Source: Lineus longissimus (Eukaryota > Nemertea > Pilidiophora > Heteronemertea > Lineidae). Taken from it: DNA of 64,000 nucleotides. The DNA is taken from positions 11,229,001 to 11,293,000 of the forward strand of contig NC_088326.1 in assembly GCF_910592395.1 (NCBI RefSeq). The letters are read 5' to 3'. Within the stretch, counting starts at the first letter, position 1. Every line of letters starts with the position of its first letter. Below are positions 24,425-36,805 of the stretch, piece after piece. Position numbers and translations under genes: made by a program. The notes under the pieces are model-generated. The model was given only the letters and a program-made list of their open reading frames with translations, ran no database searches and was not told where the DNA came from.

Positions 24425-27402
24425 CTGCAAAGCAAGGGGCAGAATCATGTAATTCAGAAACAATGCGGACGAAACACTTAGGAAGGGACAAGAGGAACTG
24501 TTTTATTTTTGCATACCTCGATTTCGGAACAGAATCAGCCACGACGTATTCTCAAGACCCTCAGGGCACAACCCGGTATATTGGCAGCCGTAAATATCGG
24601 CTTTATCCTAAGCCCCCCTTACAGACATGGATACAAAAAGTCATCCCAACCCACGCGAACCTTTCATGTTGGAAGCGATTATTGGGGTGACTGAATCAGA
24701 GTCTTTCAAATATTTGAAAGGTTCTGATTGAGTCGACGACAAAAGTGCGTTATATGATTTTCGGTAAATATTGACAATCGATAAAAAAAGCGATGTCTGT
24801 ACAAATAAAAAGGAAGCCAAATGTAAAATTTCGGTGATAAATTTCAGTTTCGTCCACATACTTATCTGTGTATTTCAAGCTGTTCTAATATCAATTTACG
24901 GAATAAAAAGCTAGACATATCAGCATGATAAAATCCAACATGTCCATGAATTATCTTGAATAAGCCAACATGATTACTATAGTTACATCGATCTAAGGCA
25001 AGTTGATAAATTACTGTTAAATCGAAACAAAGGCCACGCCGGAGCAAGTTGTCATGACAATCGGACAAACTTGGTGTCGCCAATCTTGAATATCGGGTGG
25101 GCATAAAATAACGTCTTTAACTTTAAAATTTTAAAATAATACGTAGATATTTCTAATAGGGAGGTAAAATTTGGCACAGACTATACAACAGTGGTGCTGT
25201 TACTTCGTGCTTGAAATCGCATGCATCTTGCATATAATTGAAACTTTTTGTTCTATACCAAACGCAGTAGCCCATTTTCAGCGTATTTTCCCGGCTTTAT
25301 GGGCAGAAATGAGGTATTCTGTTTGTGCACATTTTGTTTACTCGATCAATCAGCTGCGTGCCTTGTCATTTTTATAGACCCCTAGCGGTTCTTTGGTCAT
25401 TACTTGTTCTCTTCTTGGAAGGGTTCTTCCAGGGGCCTATACAAAGCGTCTGGGTCCGCCCTGTAAATACCACTGCGTACAAAGTACACTTGTTCTATCA
25501 CCGGAAATATGAGTCAATTTACCCGCACCTTCGTGAACTTAGGCTGGTCAATTCCAATCGGCCCGGAAAATGTCCACACCCTCAATAATGTCATATCTCG
25601 GCAACCCATTGAAATAGGCTCCGATCCGCTGTTAACTCTTGTGGTTGGATGGGGTTGTCGATCTAATATGTGGACTTTCTTCCCCCCAAAATGACGAAGA
25701 ACACGGGCTCGTGTTTCCTGAACGTAGCAACTGTACCATTTACCACAGCAAATATGGACAACTTGACTTGCAATTCACGCTCATCTCGGCAAGTCGCACC
25801 GGAGATTTCACTTTCGGTACGTATCTCGAATTCAGTATCATTCAGATATCATTCAAGTCCATTCATGAAGGCTATGTCCGCATCGTTTGGGGCTCTGAAG
25901 GTTGACAACGGTTAGGATTGGGCAAATAGCGTACATGTACTTTTTTCTCTTCTCATTATTAGTAAGTTGTTCTCTGTCGTATTGAATTTTTGTAATCTTC
26001 TACAGTATATAGGAAGAATCAATAGATTCACGAGACTATAGGTTATTTGCGAAATCCGAACGTGATGCTTTTATTTGCAAAAAAGTCTCCTGAAAGCTTT
26101 TGATCAATTTCAAATTTCCACTAAGTGTATTGAAGCGTCATTCGATTTTGTGAGCCTGGCGTTTTTTTCTAACATTAAACGTGAATGTTTCACGATTGGT
26201 TAAACCAAAAAAACACATTTAGTAAAAACGAGACACAAGTAAAATGCGTCCATCAAATTCTAACGCGGATCACGAGAGCTAAGTGAATTATTTATCTCAA
26301 CCTAGACATTTAATAAATCCGTAGCGCAGTGCTTAGGAAGAACAGTACAGGGCTTGGTCTCGTGTACAATGTACATTATGTAGCAGTCAATCGAAACAAC
26401 GTTCATGGGGATCGGACTCGATAGAGTGTTTCACGGTCAGCTAACAATGATTTTCTAATGCCTGACTTAAAACTGAATCGCACGCTGCCATGGCCTTTTG
26501 GGCTTGCTTTCTTTTGTCTGTCCCTCCATGGCAGGTGATGACGTCACCTGAAAGCACTCACTGTATTGGATAAAACCGGGAACGGAAATAAACGTGTACA
26601 TGTACGGTGATGCTCGGTTGTAAAGTGCCGAATGAAAGGCCCTGACGTTCAGGATGGTAGCCATGCGGAAACCATATACTGCCAGGGTTACAGTGCCACA
26701 ATACAAACGATTAACACTGGCCCTCGCTCATTTTGTCTTCAAATGTGGAAGGTCGGACATCTTCATGCGGAAACCATACGTGCTATGGTTACGCCCATAA
26801 CACCGCGATATGACAGGTTTCATCTCGAATAACATTTATTTTTCTCACTGTCATATAACCAGTCATGTGGAGTGTGTTCCCTGGTGTTTCGTGTTCATGA
26901 CCCCGGTGTTCGACCGTGCTGTTGAATGCTTGCGAGGGATTAGTGATCCTCTTGGTTGATTTATTCATTCAGAGGTGGGCAGATGCGGTGCAGGTCTTCT
27001 TGTATAGTAGTCTTGGTCTTGATCATGCGTTCACGAAAACAGTGTATCATATCAACTCACACCGGTGTTACATCCGTGTCTGTTCACAGACGTGGCAGAC
27101 ACGAGACGACTCCTTACAGTTTTCTCTTTCACAGGTGCTTTTTTACAATTATCATCTCGTTCTCCATTGATTTTTTGGGGGCTTTTTTTGTGTTATTTTT
27201 TTTGGTAATTTTTCATCTTCATTTTGGTTTTTTTATCGGTATGCTTTTTCACCACATTTTAACTTTTTAATCGCTTTACATTTCAACAGCCTTTTAACTT
27301 TTTTTCTGTATGTAGGCCCACCACCTTTTAGATTATTATATGGATGCATTTCTAGCACATTTTGTGTATACTTTATTTTATAGGACACATTCATTTCCAT
27401 CA
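24425..27402. other. intergenic, no gene recognised
   Basis: No conserved domain was seen in any frame. Short words ATGCGGAAACCATA recur at about 26660 and 26765. Confidence 0.4.
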
Positions 27403-27520
27403 GGGTGATATGAATAAAGAGTAGCAAATGCTTTTACTTTAATTGTGTACAGAAAGGCCTAGTGTAAATGTACATGGAGTTTTAGATAAAAGCATTTGCT
27501 AGTCTTTATTCATATCACCC
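27403..27520. mobile_element. 118 bp foldback MITE
   Basis: The left arm GGGTGATATGAATAAAGAG then TAGCAAATGCTTTTA and the right arm TAAAAGCATTTGCTAG then TCTTTATTCATATCACCC are inverted repeats of about 34 bp. Related words (AGCAAATGCTTC, TTTATTCACATGG) occur at 62095-62330. Confidence 0.75.
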
Positions 27521-27819
27521 AATGTCTATTACATCTTTTGCCGTTACCCCGCAGTTGAACGAATTCCGGCTCAGTCCAATACGAGGTCTATTGTCATTAG
27601 TCAAAGGCGACTCGCCTCAGGCCTCAATTCTCAATCGAAAACAAATAGTACTTAGACACGGTTTTGAAAACAAACACACAACTACCTTTGATAGCAAGGA
27701 CATCAAAACATCATTAAAGCACTTTCGATATGCTTAATAAAATTTCAAGAACACGGCGAATCTGTTGGCAAGATAAAAACCATTAATCAAAAGGTGCACA
27801 GGTGTTCTTGTCACGTTAA

Positions 27820-28049
27820 AGGGTACACCGTTATCGTATTTTATCGTGGGTCAGGAAAATAGAAGTGCAGTTATACACAATGCTGTAGTGCAGTTATTAT
27901 GCATGCAAATTTGCTGAAACTTGGCATGTGTACTATTTGTATATCTGTCTACACAGTGGCTGTGTTAAAATTTATGTTCAGGACGTAGTTACACAATTTG
28001 AAATTTTCAAATTCAATTACAAATTTCAAATACTGAACAGCGTAGGCCT
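27820..28049. mobile_element. TTAA-flanked MITE (AGGCGTACGCC family)
   Basis: 230 bp between TTAA copies (27816-27819, 28050-28053). Starts AGGGTACACCGTTA and ends CAGCGTAGGCCT. The interior GTGCAGTTATTATGCATGC and TTTGCTGAAACTTGGCATG is shared by all copies. Confidence 0.75.
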
Positions 28050-28647
28050 TTAAATGTACATTAGGGTCGGGCAAGGCCTTGGGGATATGTTTTGCAAAAA
28101 TGAAAACGGCCAGAAGGCATCAGGATCATTTGGTACGGTCAACTTATTTCAATAAGCATCATACAGAATAAAATGAGACGAAGATATCTTGATTGGATGT
28201 ATGGTAAGCGCCAAGGCTTGTTGTGTGAAGGAAAGCCGGGATGATACGAGCCGAAAAACTGCATTAGACTAAGTGCAAAATGAGTCTATATTTTGCAAAG
28301 AAATAATTCGCGCTGGAGCTAAAACTAAAGATTGGTATCATTTTTCTTCCAGAAATATTCCCCTTTCAGCCGTCAAGGTGATGTATTTCCTCTCCAGCTC
28401 TGGTCGAACTATGGGTGTCTGTTTTTTTTGAGGCACCATGTATTTCTCCCCACAGTTTTTTCCCATCAACAAAAACTTAGCGGCCAACACCCTTCACTCG
28501 GACGGAAAAACCTCACCTCAACAACCCCTCAACAGACACGCTCCGCTTATTTCCTACAAATATTGTCGCGTGCATATGACTTCGAACGTGATGGCAGCTT
28601 TTAATTGCTGCCCGAATTTCCCACCTGAAGTGAAGATCACTCTTTAA

Positions 28648-28869
28648 AGGCGTACGCCGTTCGTAATTACTGGTGGTCCAGGAAAATAGAAACGTATACA
28701 CAATGCCATAGTGCAGTTATTATGCATGTAAATTTGCTGAAACTTGGTATGTATAGTATTTGTATATCTGCCTACACAACGGCTCGGCTGAAATTTATAT
28801 CAAGAACGTATTAGCAAAGTTGGAAATTTTCAATTTCAATTTCAATTTTTTCACGGACGGCGTAAGCCT
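28648..28869. mobile_element. TTAA-flanked MITE (AGGCGTACGCC family)
   Basis: 222 bp between TTAA copies (28644-28647, 28870-28873). Inverted ends AGGCGTACGCCGTTCGT and ACGGACGGCGTAAGCCT. This is the best-preserved copy. Confidence 0.8.
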
Positions 28870-29667
28870 TTAAGGTCTCGATCGTCTCCTGCAGTCGATT
28901 GATTTGACCCTTAAGAGACAGACGCTCATTAAGTCAGTGAAATGAAACTCATGTTCGAGGGTCGAGCGTCTAGTTTCTTCTGTTGGGCGATTTTCAATCG
29001 CCCGGAATGTATTCTAATAATTGGCAGATTTCGAAAACAGCTCTGGTCACGTTGCCTCGCCAGATGGCGTTCAATGGGCAACTGATCTGCCTAATTTCTC
29101 GTTTAGAACTCTGGCCAATTTCGCACAATCTCCACTTGCACTCATCGTGTTGCTGAGGTACTTGGATAATAATCGCTTTTGGCCGAGTTGGAACGTTTCG
29201 TTTCTATGAAAAGTTTTGCGCCACACTGTATTTTCGCAGCATACAGAAATCTTCCTCGTATTATAAAACACCCTGTATGATCTGATAACCTATTTATAGG
29301 CAACGAACGTGACAGCGGCTGCCCAGGGCTGTGTAACATAGCTACTTGTGATCACACTATTACAGTCTATCTGAAAAATACTTTAGTGTGTTGAGATGCT
29401 CCTACTTCTGACACACCCTGTATAATACCAATCTCATTTTGTAGGTACACAACGTGACCCAAAGCGTTCCCAACAGTGTTTATCTCTGCCGTCTGCTAAC
29501 TGATGACATACCGCAATCTCGCCGAAGAACGTCAATACCAGTGCCCCGTCACGACCGTGTCAACACTAAATTAACAGTGGCGTTCCCAAGCCGCAGAACG
29601 ATGTGCAATTTTCTGGGGCAGATCTCGGGAAATTAGCAACAATCTCGCAGCAGTTGGTAGGATCTTA

Positions 29668-30150
29668 CACTATCTGATAAGAAAAGCCACTGTTGTCATT
29701 ATGTACTGATTTCTAGCGACAGAATGGAGCCATCGTCACGATTTAAAGCTGGTTAGAAAATATATTGCGATAGCGTTCCGCAGTGGTTAACCCAGAAGCA
29801 TTTCAAAGTCATCTGCTGCAAAAGTGGATGGTAATCTTTATATTGTCTTAGGATAGAGCTGGAAGGGCGTCTTTTGTGAGCGCGTACTCATTCAAGCTCA
29901 AAATGTAAACAGCCGTAGTTTCGAATCTTGTGATCGCCTGCTGAAAGTAGTAAAAGAAGTTCAATATTCAACCGGAAATGAACAACCCTGGCCGTCATTG
30001 ATTGGCTAAATCTTACCGATTTTCTGACTGATAAGAAATCCTGCTATTGTCAGAACGTACTGAATTCATTTGCAGAATGGAGCCGTACTTCCGAATTGAT
30101 AAATCTAGGTAAAACCAATCAAGAAATCTATTGTGAATTCAGCCGGAGGA
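29668..30150. repeat. direct repeat upstream of KCNQ exon
   Basis: 29668-29800 and 30022-30150 share CTGATAAGAAA, GT-CTGA-TT, CAGAATGGAGCC and a similar continuation (about 130 bp, diverged). They sit in the putative 5' flank or 5' UTR of the KCNQ gene and could be repeated regulatory sequence. Confidence 0.45.
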
Positions 30151-30200
30151 TGTGGCCGCAGATTCAAATTGGCAAATAGCGCGAAAGTAATCTAAGATTA

Positions 30201-30658
30201 ATGTCAAACGCACGGAAGGGTTGCCTCAAAATGACTAAAACACCGGATGTGAAATTTCAGATCTGTAATTCTGCTGACGAAGATGATTGCGAAACGCAGT
30301 CTCCGCAGACGACAGCGGGAAAGTACCCGACTGTACGCGAGGCTGATTCCTCGCCGCCGCTTTCGCCGTCGAGCGCGGAGCGCAAGCCATTGCGTGTGGA
30401 ATTCATAGGCATGGAGGAGTTAGAGAGAAACTCTATCAAAAAGGATAGCGATGCCACTTCTAATAAGGATTTTATCAAGTTCAAAAGAAGGATAGGGAAT
30501 GATCCCCGCTTTAGGGAACCCCGGTTATCCCTTCTCGGGAAACCGTTGTGCTACAAGGCGCATCGAAAGGATATCAGGTATAGACGCGCCCAGGCGAAGA
30601 TATATAATTTTCTGGAGCGGCCGAAGGATTGGAAATCCACAGCCTATCATCTAATTGT
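30201..30658 (+). CDS. KCNQ: KCNQ-type voltage-gated K+ channel, first coding exon
   Basis: KCNQ (Kv7) channels are tetrameric plasma-membrane potassium channels that set membrane excitability. This exon gives 152 codons plus two bases of cytoplasmic N-terminus: a Ser/Asp/Glu/Pro-rich low-complexity part (about residues 20-65), then a basic part (RYRRAQAK), then YNFLERPKDWKSTAYHLIV. The last block matches the conserved YN-LERP-GW---YH--V motif immediately before S1 in KCNQ proteins. The end at donor GTAAGT (30659-30664), just before S1, agrees with the usual KCNQ exon 1 boundary. The start is the first ATG after an in-frame TAG at 30177-30179; a second Met is at codon 11. All channel exons lie further right. 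The Y-NFLERP form resembles KCNQ1, while SLLGKPL and the RYRR region resemble KCNQ2-5, so I do not assign a subtype. Confidence 0.88.
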
Positions 30659-31825
30659 GTAAGTACACCTTTGTTTATTTCTTCATTGATTTAATCGGTT
30701 AACCCTTTCAGGTATGTGGTCAGCTTTTAAACGATCACATGCACTTCAGTATGCCTGTGTAGAATTTGACTAAAAAACCATTAAAGAGTGAAAGGACTGA
30801 CTGGTGATTTCTAATTCATTATAAACATGTATCATCTAACCATGTTTAAAGGACTTCTTTACCTTTTTATTGATTCTATACAATTCGCCGATTAACCCTT
30901 TAAGTTATATGCCATTGCGGAATCTCACCTGAAAGTCAAATGTTTGAAAGAAAGTAAAATCACTTGAATTATCATATTACAATACAACTTGTGTTGAATA
31001 GTGCATGGCCTTTGGTATTTTTGTTATCAATTTACTGATATGGTTATTGTATTGATTAACCCTCGAGGTTTTACTTGTCACCAGCTGTAGCAATCAGTCA
31101 GAAAACAGACCAATCAAGTAGGCTGAAATAATCACCGGTGTCGTAAGGTTTCAACAAGGCCTTGTCTTTTAGAAAAGAAAGGCGCTTATGTTTTGGAACA
31201 CCTAAATTTCTAAAAACAAACACTTTTTAAAGCCTTTCGAAGAACAATTTTTGTTTCATGTGTCTTTTTCTTGTCAAATGCTTCAACAAGAATGTTTAGG
31301 ATTCGCCATTCTGTTTACTGTCATTATACCTTGGCGAGTCGAACTGGAATACGTTCGGAACAAAGCTAGATTTTCTTCTCAATTTCGAGGAGCTCAATTT
31401 TCTATTAAAGGTAGATGCTTCAGAAGATAATTGTCAAACGGTACACGTTTTTCTTTAGCTAAACCTAAGGACATGTCACAACCTCCACATCATAAACCCA
31501 AGTCTATCATAGGATATCCAGTGGTCGAATCAATGTCGACTGACTATTTCTTTACAGCAGTATTGATAGTCTTCTCGAAGGGCTTTTGACATACTATATT
31601 TGTAGATTTGTGACTTTGTAATATCCGAAAGAAATCAATTTGTCTTTGATCGAACACGGTGGTTACATCCGCCGAGGTCATTTTTGCTTGATGCACTCTG
31701 ACTGGACACCACAATGGCCGTATTGAACATGATAATTAACATAGGGCCCGCCACTTACGGTGTCCAGCTGTCAATACCATCTTTACCGGTCTCTGACATG
31801 AATACATAAGATCAATCGAAGTGTC

Positions 31826-31911
31826 TGGCGTCCCATGGTTGAGTGTTTATAAGAATGCCAGACTCCCAGCCAAGTGGTTGTGGGTTCGAATACCCTTTGG
31901 AGACACTTAGC
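31826..31911 (+). tRNA. tRNA-Leu-like sequence, probably pseudogene or SINE head
   Basis: The stretch starts GTGTCTGG and ends GGAGACAC, which pair as an acceptor stem. ATGGTTGAGTG and GCCAGACTCCC recall the D-arm and anticodon region of type II tRNA-Leu, and GTGGGTTCGAATACCC recalls the T-arm, although the T-stem has a G/A mismatch. I cannot place an anticodon with certainty. It lies in the inferred KCNQ intron. Confidence 0.4.
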
Positions 31912-32541
31912 TGCTCTCTATATCGACTGATATTCAGACGTGCAGTAATTTTATATTTAATTCAGTAGTGTGTAACTGTAAGGTGATGGCATGGCTGATG
32001 TTGTTTCTAAAGAATACCAGCTGTTATAGATGTACTTTACTCATATAGTGTCTGGAGTAATCATTCTTATCAGCGCTTTTATCAGGTTGTAAGCAGCATG
32101 AACCTCAATGAAGCGTCATCGCAAACTCTTGATAGCGAAGACAGAAGCACACTGTGAGGTCATTGGCCTCTGTATTACCTTTTCATTATTATAGTTGATC
32201 GAACCACACGGCGTAGAGTCATTGCACTACGCCTTTATTTCGATGCCGAACCTTTACCTCAAAAGAACCAGGCAAACATGGCGATGATTCCCATGTACTT
32301 CCCTGCCCGGGGTTCACGTACAAACATGATCTACTATAAGGCGGTTTGGCTTAAATCTGCATGCACAAAACCAGAGCACCCCATGCGGCAATAGTAAGAA
32401 ATTCAAACGACCGAAAGGCCCTTCTGAATACGGCCTGAAACACATAGACCTACAATACTTCGATGTGCTTGATTTCACAAACCAGCAAGCTGTGGGACGA
32501 TGCGGACCTTTGCAGAGAATTCTGGATGGAAAAAAATAAAA

Positions 32542-32622
32542 AGGTCCTCACATCGGGACTCGAACTCGAGACCTCTGGTTGTATTTGCCAACCCTCTTAT
32601 CCTCAAGGCCACTGGGCTCCTT
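32542..32622 (-). ncRNA. tRNA-like module 2 in composite element B
   Basis: The minus-strand reading carries CAGTGGCCTTGAGGATAAGAG and CGAGTTCGAGTCCCGATG, the same boxes as in copy A with a few substitutions. It lies next to the left inverted arm and faces outwards. Confidence 0.6.
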
Positions 32623-32914
32623 GAAATGCCCGTTGTTTTATACGCCATTATAGAATGTGCAAACGTGTGTAATTTTTGTTCAACATCTTTGAGCGGCATC
32701 CAGTGGGCAACTGCAGGAGGAAAGTCATTTTTTCTTTGCTGAGCGTGATTTTGTATGCGGAGTCTACGTTTTCTCTTAGAAATGTTCACCTTCGTCTTGG
32801 TATCTTCTTCTATTACATGTACTTTTTAAATTTTAAATTTCTGGTTCATCTCTCAAAAACAAAGTATAATCGCCATTCATATAAGATATATTTGCTGGCA
32901 GCAGTTCACAGGAG

Positions 32915-32988
32915 AGCCCCCCTAGCTCAGACGGTAAGAGCGTTCGTATTCTGAGCCCGAGTTCCTGGGTTTGAATCCCTGGAGAAGA
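32915..32988 (+). ncRNA. tRNA-like module 1 in composite element B
   Basis: CTAGCTCAGACGGTAAGAGCG (box A) and GGGTTTGAATCCC (box B, one change from the copy A version). It has lost one base in the D-loop relative to copy A. It faces outwards towards the right inverted arm. Confidence 0.6.
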
Positions 32989-33532
32989 TTTTGATTTTTT
33001 TCTCTTCCATAATTCTCCGAGACTGTCCGCATCGTCCTGTGGCTTGCTGGTTTGTGCAATCAAGCGCATCGAAGCATTGGAGGTCTATCATGTTTCAGGC
33101 CGTATTCAGAAGGACCTTTCGATCGTTTGAATTTCTTACTATTGCCGCATGGGACGCTCTGGTTTTGTGCATGCAGTTCAGCTTTAAGACCTTATCGAAA
33201 AGACGCAGAGAGCTGTCACCATGACCTGAACACTTACTGTCCACCTTTAATCTCACATCTTCTATTCGGCCATTGGCATGTCAACTGTGATTTCGTATGG
33301 TTTCTTCACGTGAGATTTTGCAAAAATGATGATCGCTGCGCGGGGTGCCCATATGGCTCAGCTGGGATTGACATCGGAAAAGCGTGATAATTCAGTCAAA
33401 TCCGGCTTGAATTTTTCCATTCCTTAGCAATTTCTCTGATGAGAACTTTTACCGTAGAGTGGAAATTAGAATGATTGGAAGCGACGTCAGGTTGGATTTT
33501 GGCGGCCATCTTGGATTTGAGACAAAATCCAT

Positions 33533-33892
33533 TAGGTGAGGTCACAGTCAGTGTTACACCCAGTGTTGGGTGTCAGTGTTAGGGGTTACACCTAATCGGA
33601 CCCCTCTAATCCTGGGGTCAGTTTGGTGTTAGGTGTTGGGTGTTCCGTGTTAGGTGTCAGACATGGTGTTGGTGTTGGTGTTTGTGTTCAACACCAAGCT
33701 GGGTTTACGGTGTGACACCTGGTGTGATCCTAAAGTCCAACACGGGCTGTGACCTAGGATTACACCAAGATCAAGTGTTATCTAGAGGATCACACTTGAT
33801 CCTGTCGATTGGGCACAACTGGTGTGATCTTTGGTGTTAGGTGTTAGGATCAGGCGTTGGTGTGATCCTAACACTGGCTGTGACCTCACCTA
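33533..33892. mobile_element. 360 bp TIR element filled with GGTGTTAGGTGTT repeats
   Basis: Ends TAGGTGAGGTCACAGTCAGTG and CTGGCTGTGACCTCACCTA are inverted (about 25 bp). The interior is low-complexity GTGTTAGG/GTGTGATCC sequence in both orientations. No target duplication was identified. Confidence 0.65.
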
Positions 33893-34763
33893 GTGACTCT
33901 AAAGCTTATCAAAGAGCACGCTTTCACAGAATGATATAATCAGTGAGAAAAGCCTGTTTGGAAAAAATGACAGTTTTTGTTGCTGGGGCCTGCTGATACT
34001 CTAATACACCGTCGACAACACGCAGTGAACTGCTGTTTTAACAGCAGCGCTCAGTTATCGTTAGCCAATATTAGCCGCTGCCATGGCATTTTTTTGTTCA
34101 ACATAGCATGCTTAATCATTGCTAACTATTCTACGATGACAGGCATGGCGGTCAACAATGGAGGGATGGTGAATCATTAGCTGTGTTATCTTTTCATTTG
34201 TTCGACGTTACCTGCTAATGTACATTTGGGATAAAAGATTTGTGAAATATTTCCATAAAAAGCTTTTACTATGGCATATTGAGGATGAGGTACACTTCTT
34301 TCCTAAGTGCTTTAGGGTTGATTGCTATGTATGGCAATGCCATACATATGTGGGAATTGTTTCAAAATTGTAGGAAATCAATGTAAATTTCTGATTTAAA
34401 GTTTTAATAAAGGCCTACAAAATTCGTGTTCTAGGGTGTCAACGTGACCAAAATTGACTTTAAGAGTATATCGATCATATGACATCGATGTAAAGAACAG
34501 CATTGAAATTTGGAATCAGTGTGTATCAAATATTGAGAAATGTCAATTTCGATTTGATTGTTTTAATGAACGGCGTAGGCCTTAAAAACGCTTCCACAAA
34601 GTAGCTTAGCTTTGTCTGATTGAGGAAGAGGTACACTTTTTTCTTATGTGGTTAATTTTTAAATGTGGCTGTGTATATGATTGACATGCAAGATAATCTG
34701 TTTCATATGTTCTATCTGCTAAATCCGATGAAATCGACGGGGCGAATTATTCAGAATACGTTG

Positions 34764-34924
34764 TAACCTCTCTATTAAGGACTGACACATGATGCCATCA
34801 ATAGAGAGGTGACCTGATTACAGGGGTCAAACTTTTAAACGGGCACGCCAATTTGGTAGCAAATGCAGTGTCATCAATAAAGAAAGTCTCAGTAGTGAGG
34901 TGTCCACAGAGGAAGGTTCCACTG
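34764..34924. mobile_element. pogo/Tc1-type MITE, left end degraded
   Basis: TAACCTCTCTATTAAGGAC at left; AAGGTTCCACTG then TA at right. Interior words match the other family members. Confidence 0.65.
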
Positions 34925-36117
34925 TACTGCACTCGCGTCATATATTTGGTTTTATTTTCAGTTAATACCCATCATGCTAATGCTAACGTGTGTACCTGGA
35001 GCTATATCGATGCTGAGTAATTAATGCTAGCTACACATGTTGACAATTTGCCTCATTGTTCTAGCCGATTCTGTCTACTTATCCCTTATTGGTGACGATA
35101 TTGATTACCGATAGCACACTTGGCGTGTCTGGGGAATACCGCTGGAGGCGTTATCTAATTGCATAGTGATGATAACGTGTCAGGGCAGGTTGGTTTCTCT
35201 GCCGGGTCGATCCGGATGTACGCCCATATGGATGGAAACTCTCCCATTTGGATGGTGCCCATATAGTCCAGGAACCGAGTGGTCGAACCTGAAGATGATG
35301 GATGAAGTTTTCTTCGCTGTTTTCAATAGTCTGGGGATATTTATCAATTTTTAAGAGGGTGCCCGCTGAGAATTCATCAAAATATGCAAATTAAGCCGCC
35401 ATTACTGAAATTCCATTAATTGGCTATAACTCGATGAATATGCATCATAACAAAACAAAATTGGTGTCTATACCCAGGTTATTAGGGTCTACGAACCTTA
35501 TGAGCCCATCGCTGTTTTAATCAAATGTGTTGAACTTATGCAAATCATGCAAATGGGGTCGGCCATAACATTCGTTTCGTTCTTTGGCTTCCGAATATAC
35601 AATTGCTCCGATACGAATTCTTTATGTATCCAAGAGTAATGTGTTGCTGTTTTTTCAACACTGGCATGGAAAGTCCCATCATTTCGATGCAGAAAGGTCA
35701 CTAAGACTAAAGCTGACGTCTCTTTATTACTGTCCATGCCTGGAATCGATAGGATGTATCTATAAGTGTATACACCTATCAACTATTAATGGCGTCTGTC
35801 AATACACATGGTCCGGATGGGGACACAATCATCGGACGGATACAACCAAAAGGCCAAATGTCCAGCGCGACCTTTGGAGCGTGCATTAAAGGTAGACAAG
35901 AGGCATGAGCAAAGCAGGTCAGATTAAGTTACACAAAGTGGCCGATAGGGTCTCTCCTGTCACACAGTAATGGTACATCGAAACTACTAGAAAGTACGCT
36001 TTTATGGCAGAAACATCATTTTCACTTATCAAACACAACCCCGGCCCCTTACTCTGCATACGAGTCACATGAGGACTCCAATTTTCACCCCTTGCTCCTG
36101 CTAAAAGTCACCCTTAA

Positions 36118-36322
36118 AGGCAAACGCCGTTCGTTGAATATTTGAAATTTGTAATTGAATTTAAATATATAAAATACGCACTGGATATAAATTTCGACAA
36201 TGCCTACTGTGAGTAACGAGCTTCAGCAAATTCGTATGCACGATATATACTGCACTACGGAATTGTGGATATCTGCATTTCTATTTTCCTGGACCACCAG
36301 TATTTGCGAACGGCGTACCCCT
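36118..36322. mobile_element. TTAA-flanked MITE (AGGCGTACGCC family), inverted
   Basis: 205 bp between TTAA copies (36114-36117, 36323-36326). Starts AGGCAAACGCCGTTCGTT and ends GAACGGCGTACCCCT. It is opposite in orientation to the copies at 27820 and 28648. Confidence 0.8.
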
Positions 36323-36699
36323 TTAAGGTGGTCGGATTGAGATGAGAGAAAAAGTGATGAAGCGGTACAAAATATTGCTTTGATTAATCACACCTGTGAT
36401 TGATGTCCACCGGCATTCAATGCATCAATATTTAAACGATTTGCTGAAATGATGTGATTTACATGCTGAGGTCCAATGGAGTCATTTGTGTTGTTGACAC
36501 TAAATTCCTGGACAAGTTGGTGGCTGACTATGTAAACCCATTAAATGGTTTACTTTGAATTTGTAATAACCTAAGACATTGGGGAAGGTGGGACAACGGC
36601 AGTGATGCCAACTCTTCCAGATAGACTGGGAACCTCCCTGTTTTGCTGCGTATTTTTTTTTTTAACAGTGTGCATTTTCCTATCCTCCTGGGTAGTTTT

Positions 36700-36805
36700 T
36701 CAGTCTCTCCCATGTTTTTCAGAGATAAATTTTATGTTTTTCATGTTTTTCAGAGATAAATTTTTCATGTTTTTCAGAGATAAGTTTTTCAGAGATAAAT
36801 TAAAT
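36700..36805. repeat. short tandem repeat TTTTTCAGAGATAAATTTT
   Basis: Four to five units of CATGTTTTTCAGAGATAAA of uneven length. Confidence 0.7.

Larger units (their letters stand above)
32355..33183. mobile_element. 829 bp TTAA-flanked composite element B (opposite orientation)
   Basis: This is a second copy of the 831 bp element, reversed relative to copy A, inside the inferred KCNQ intron. The right end is intact (CAGTTCAGCT then TTAA, 33184-33187). The left end follows TTAA (32351-32354) but has lost about five bases of the terminus. The tRNA-like modules are at 32542-32622 (minus) and 32915-32988 (plus). Central sequence and order match copy A. Confidence 0.8.

Noticed and set aside
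30257-30484. 75-codon minus open frame opposite the KCNQ exon
   Set aside because: It is a shadow of the KCNQ coding sequence.
32991-33387. 77- and 111-codon plus open frames
   Set aside because: They are translations of the right arm of composite element B; similar frames appear in copy A.
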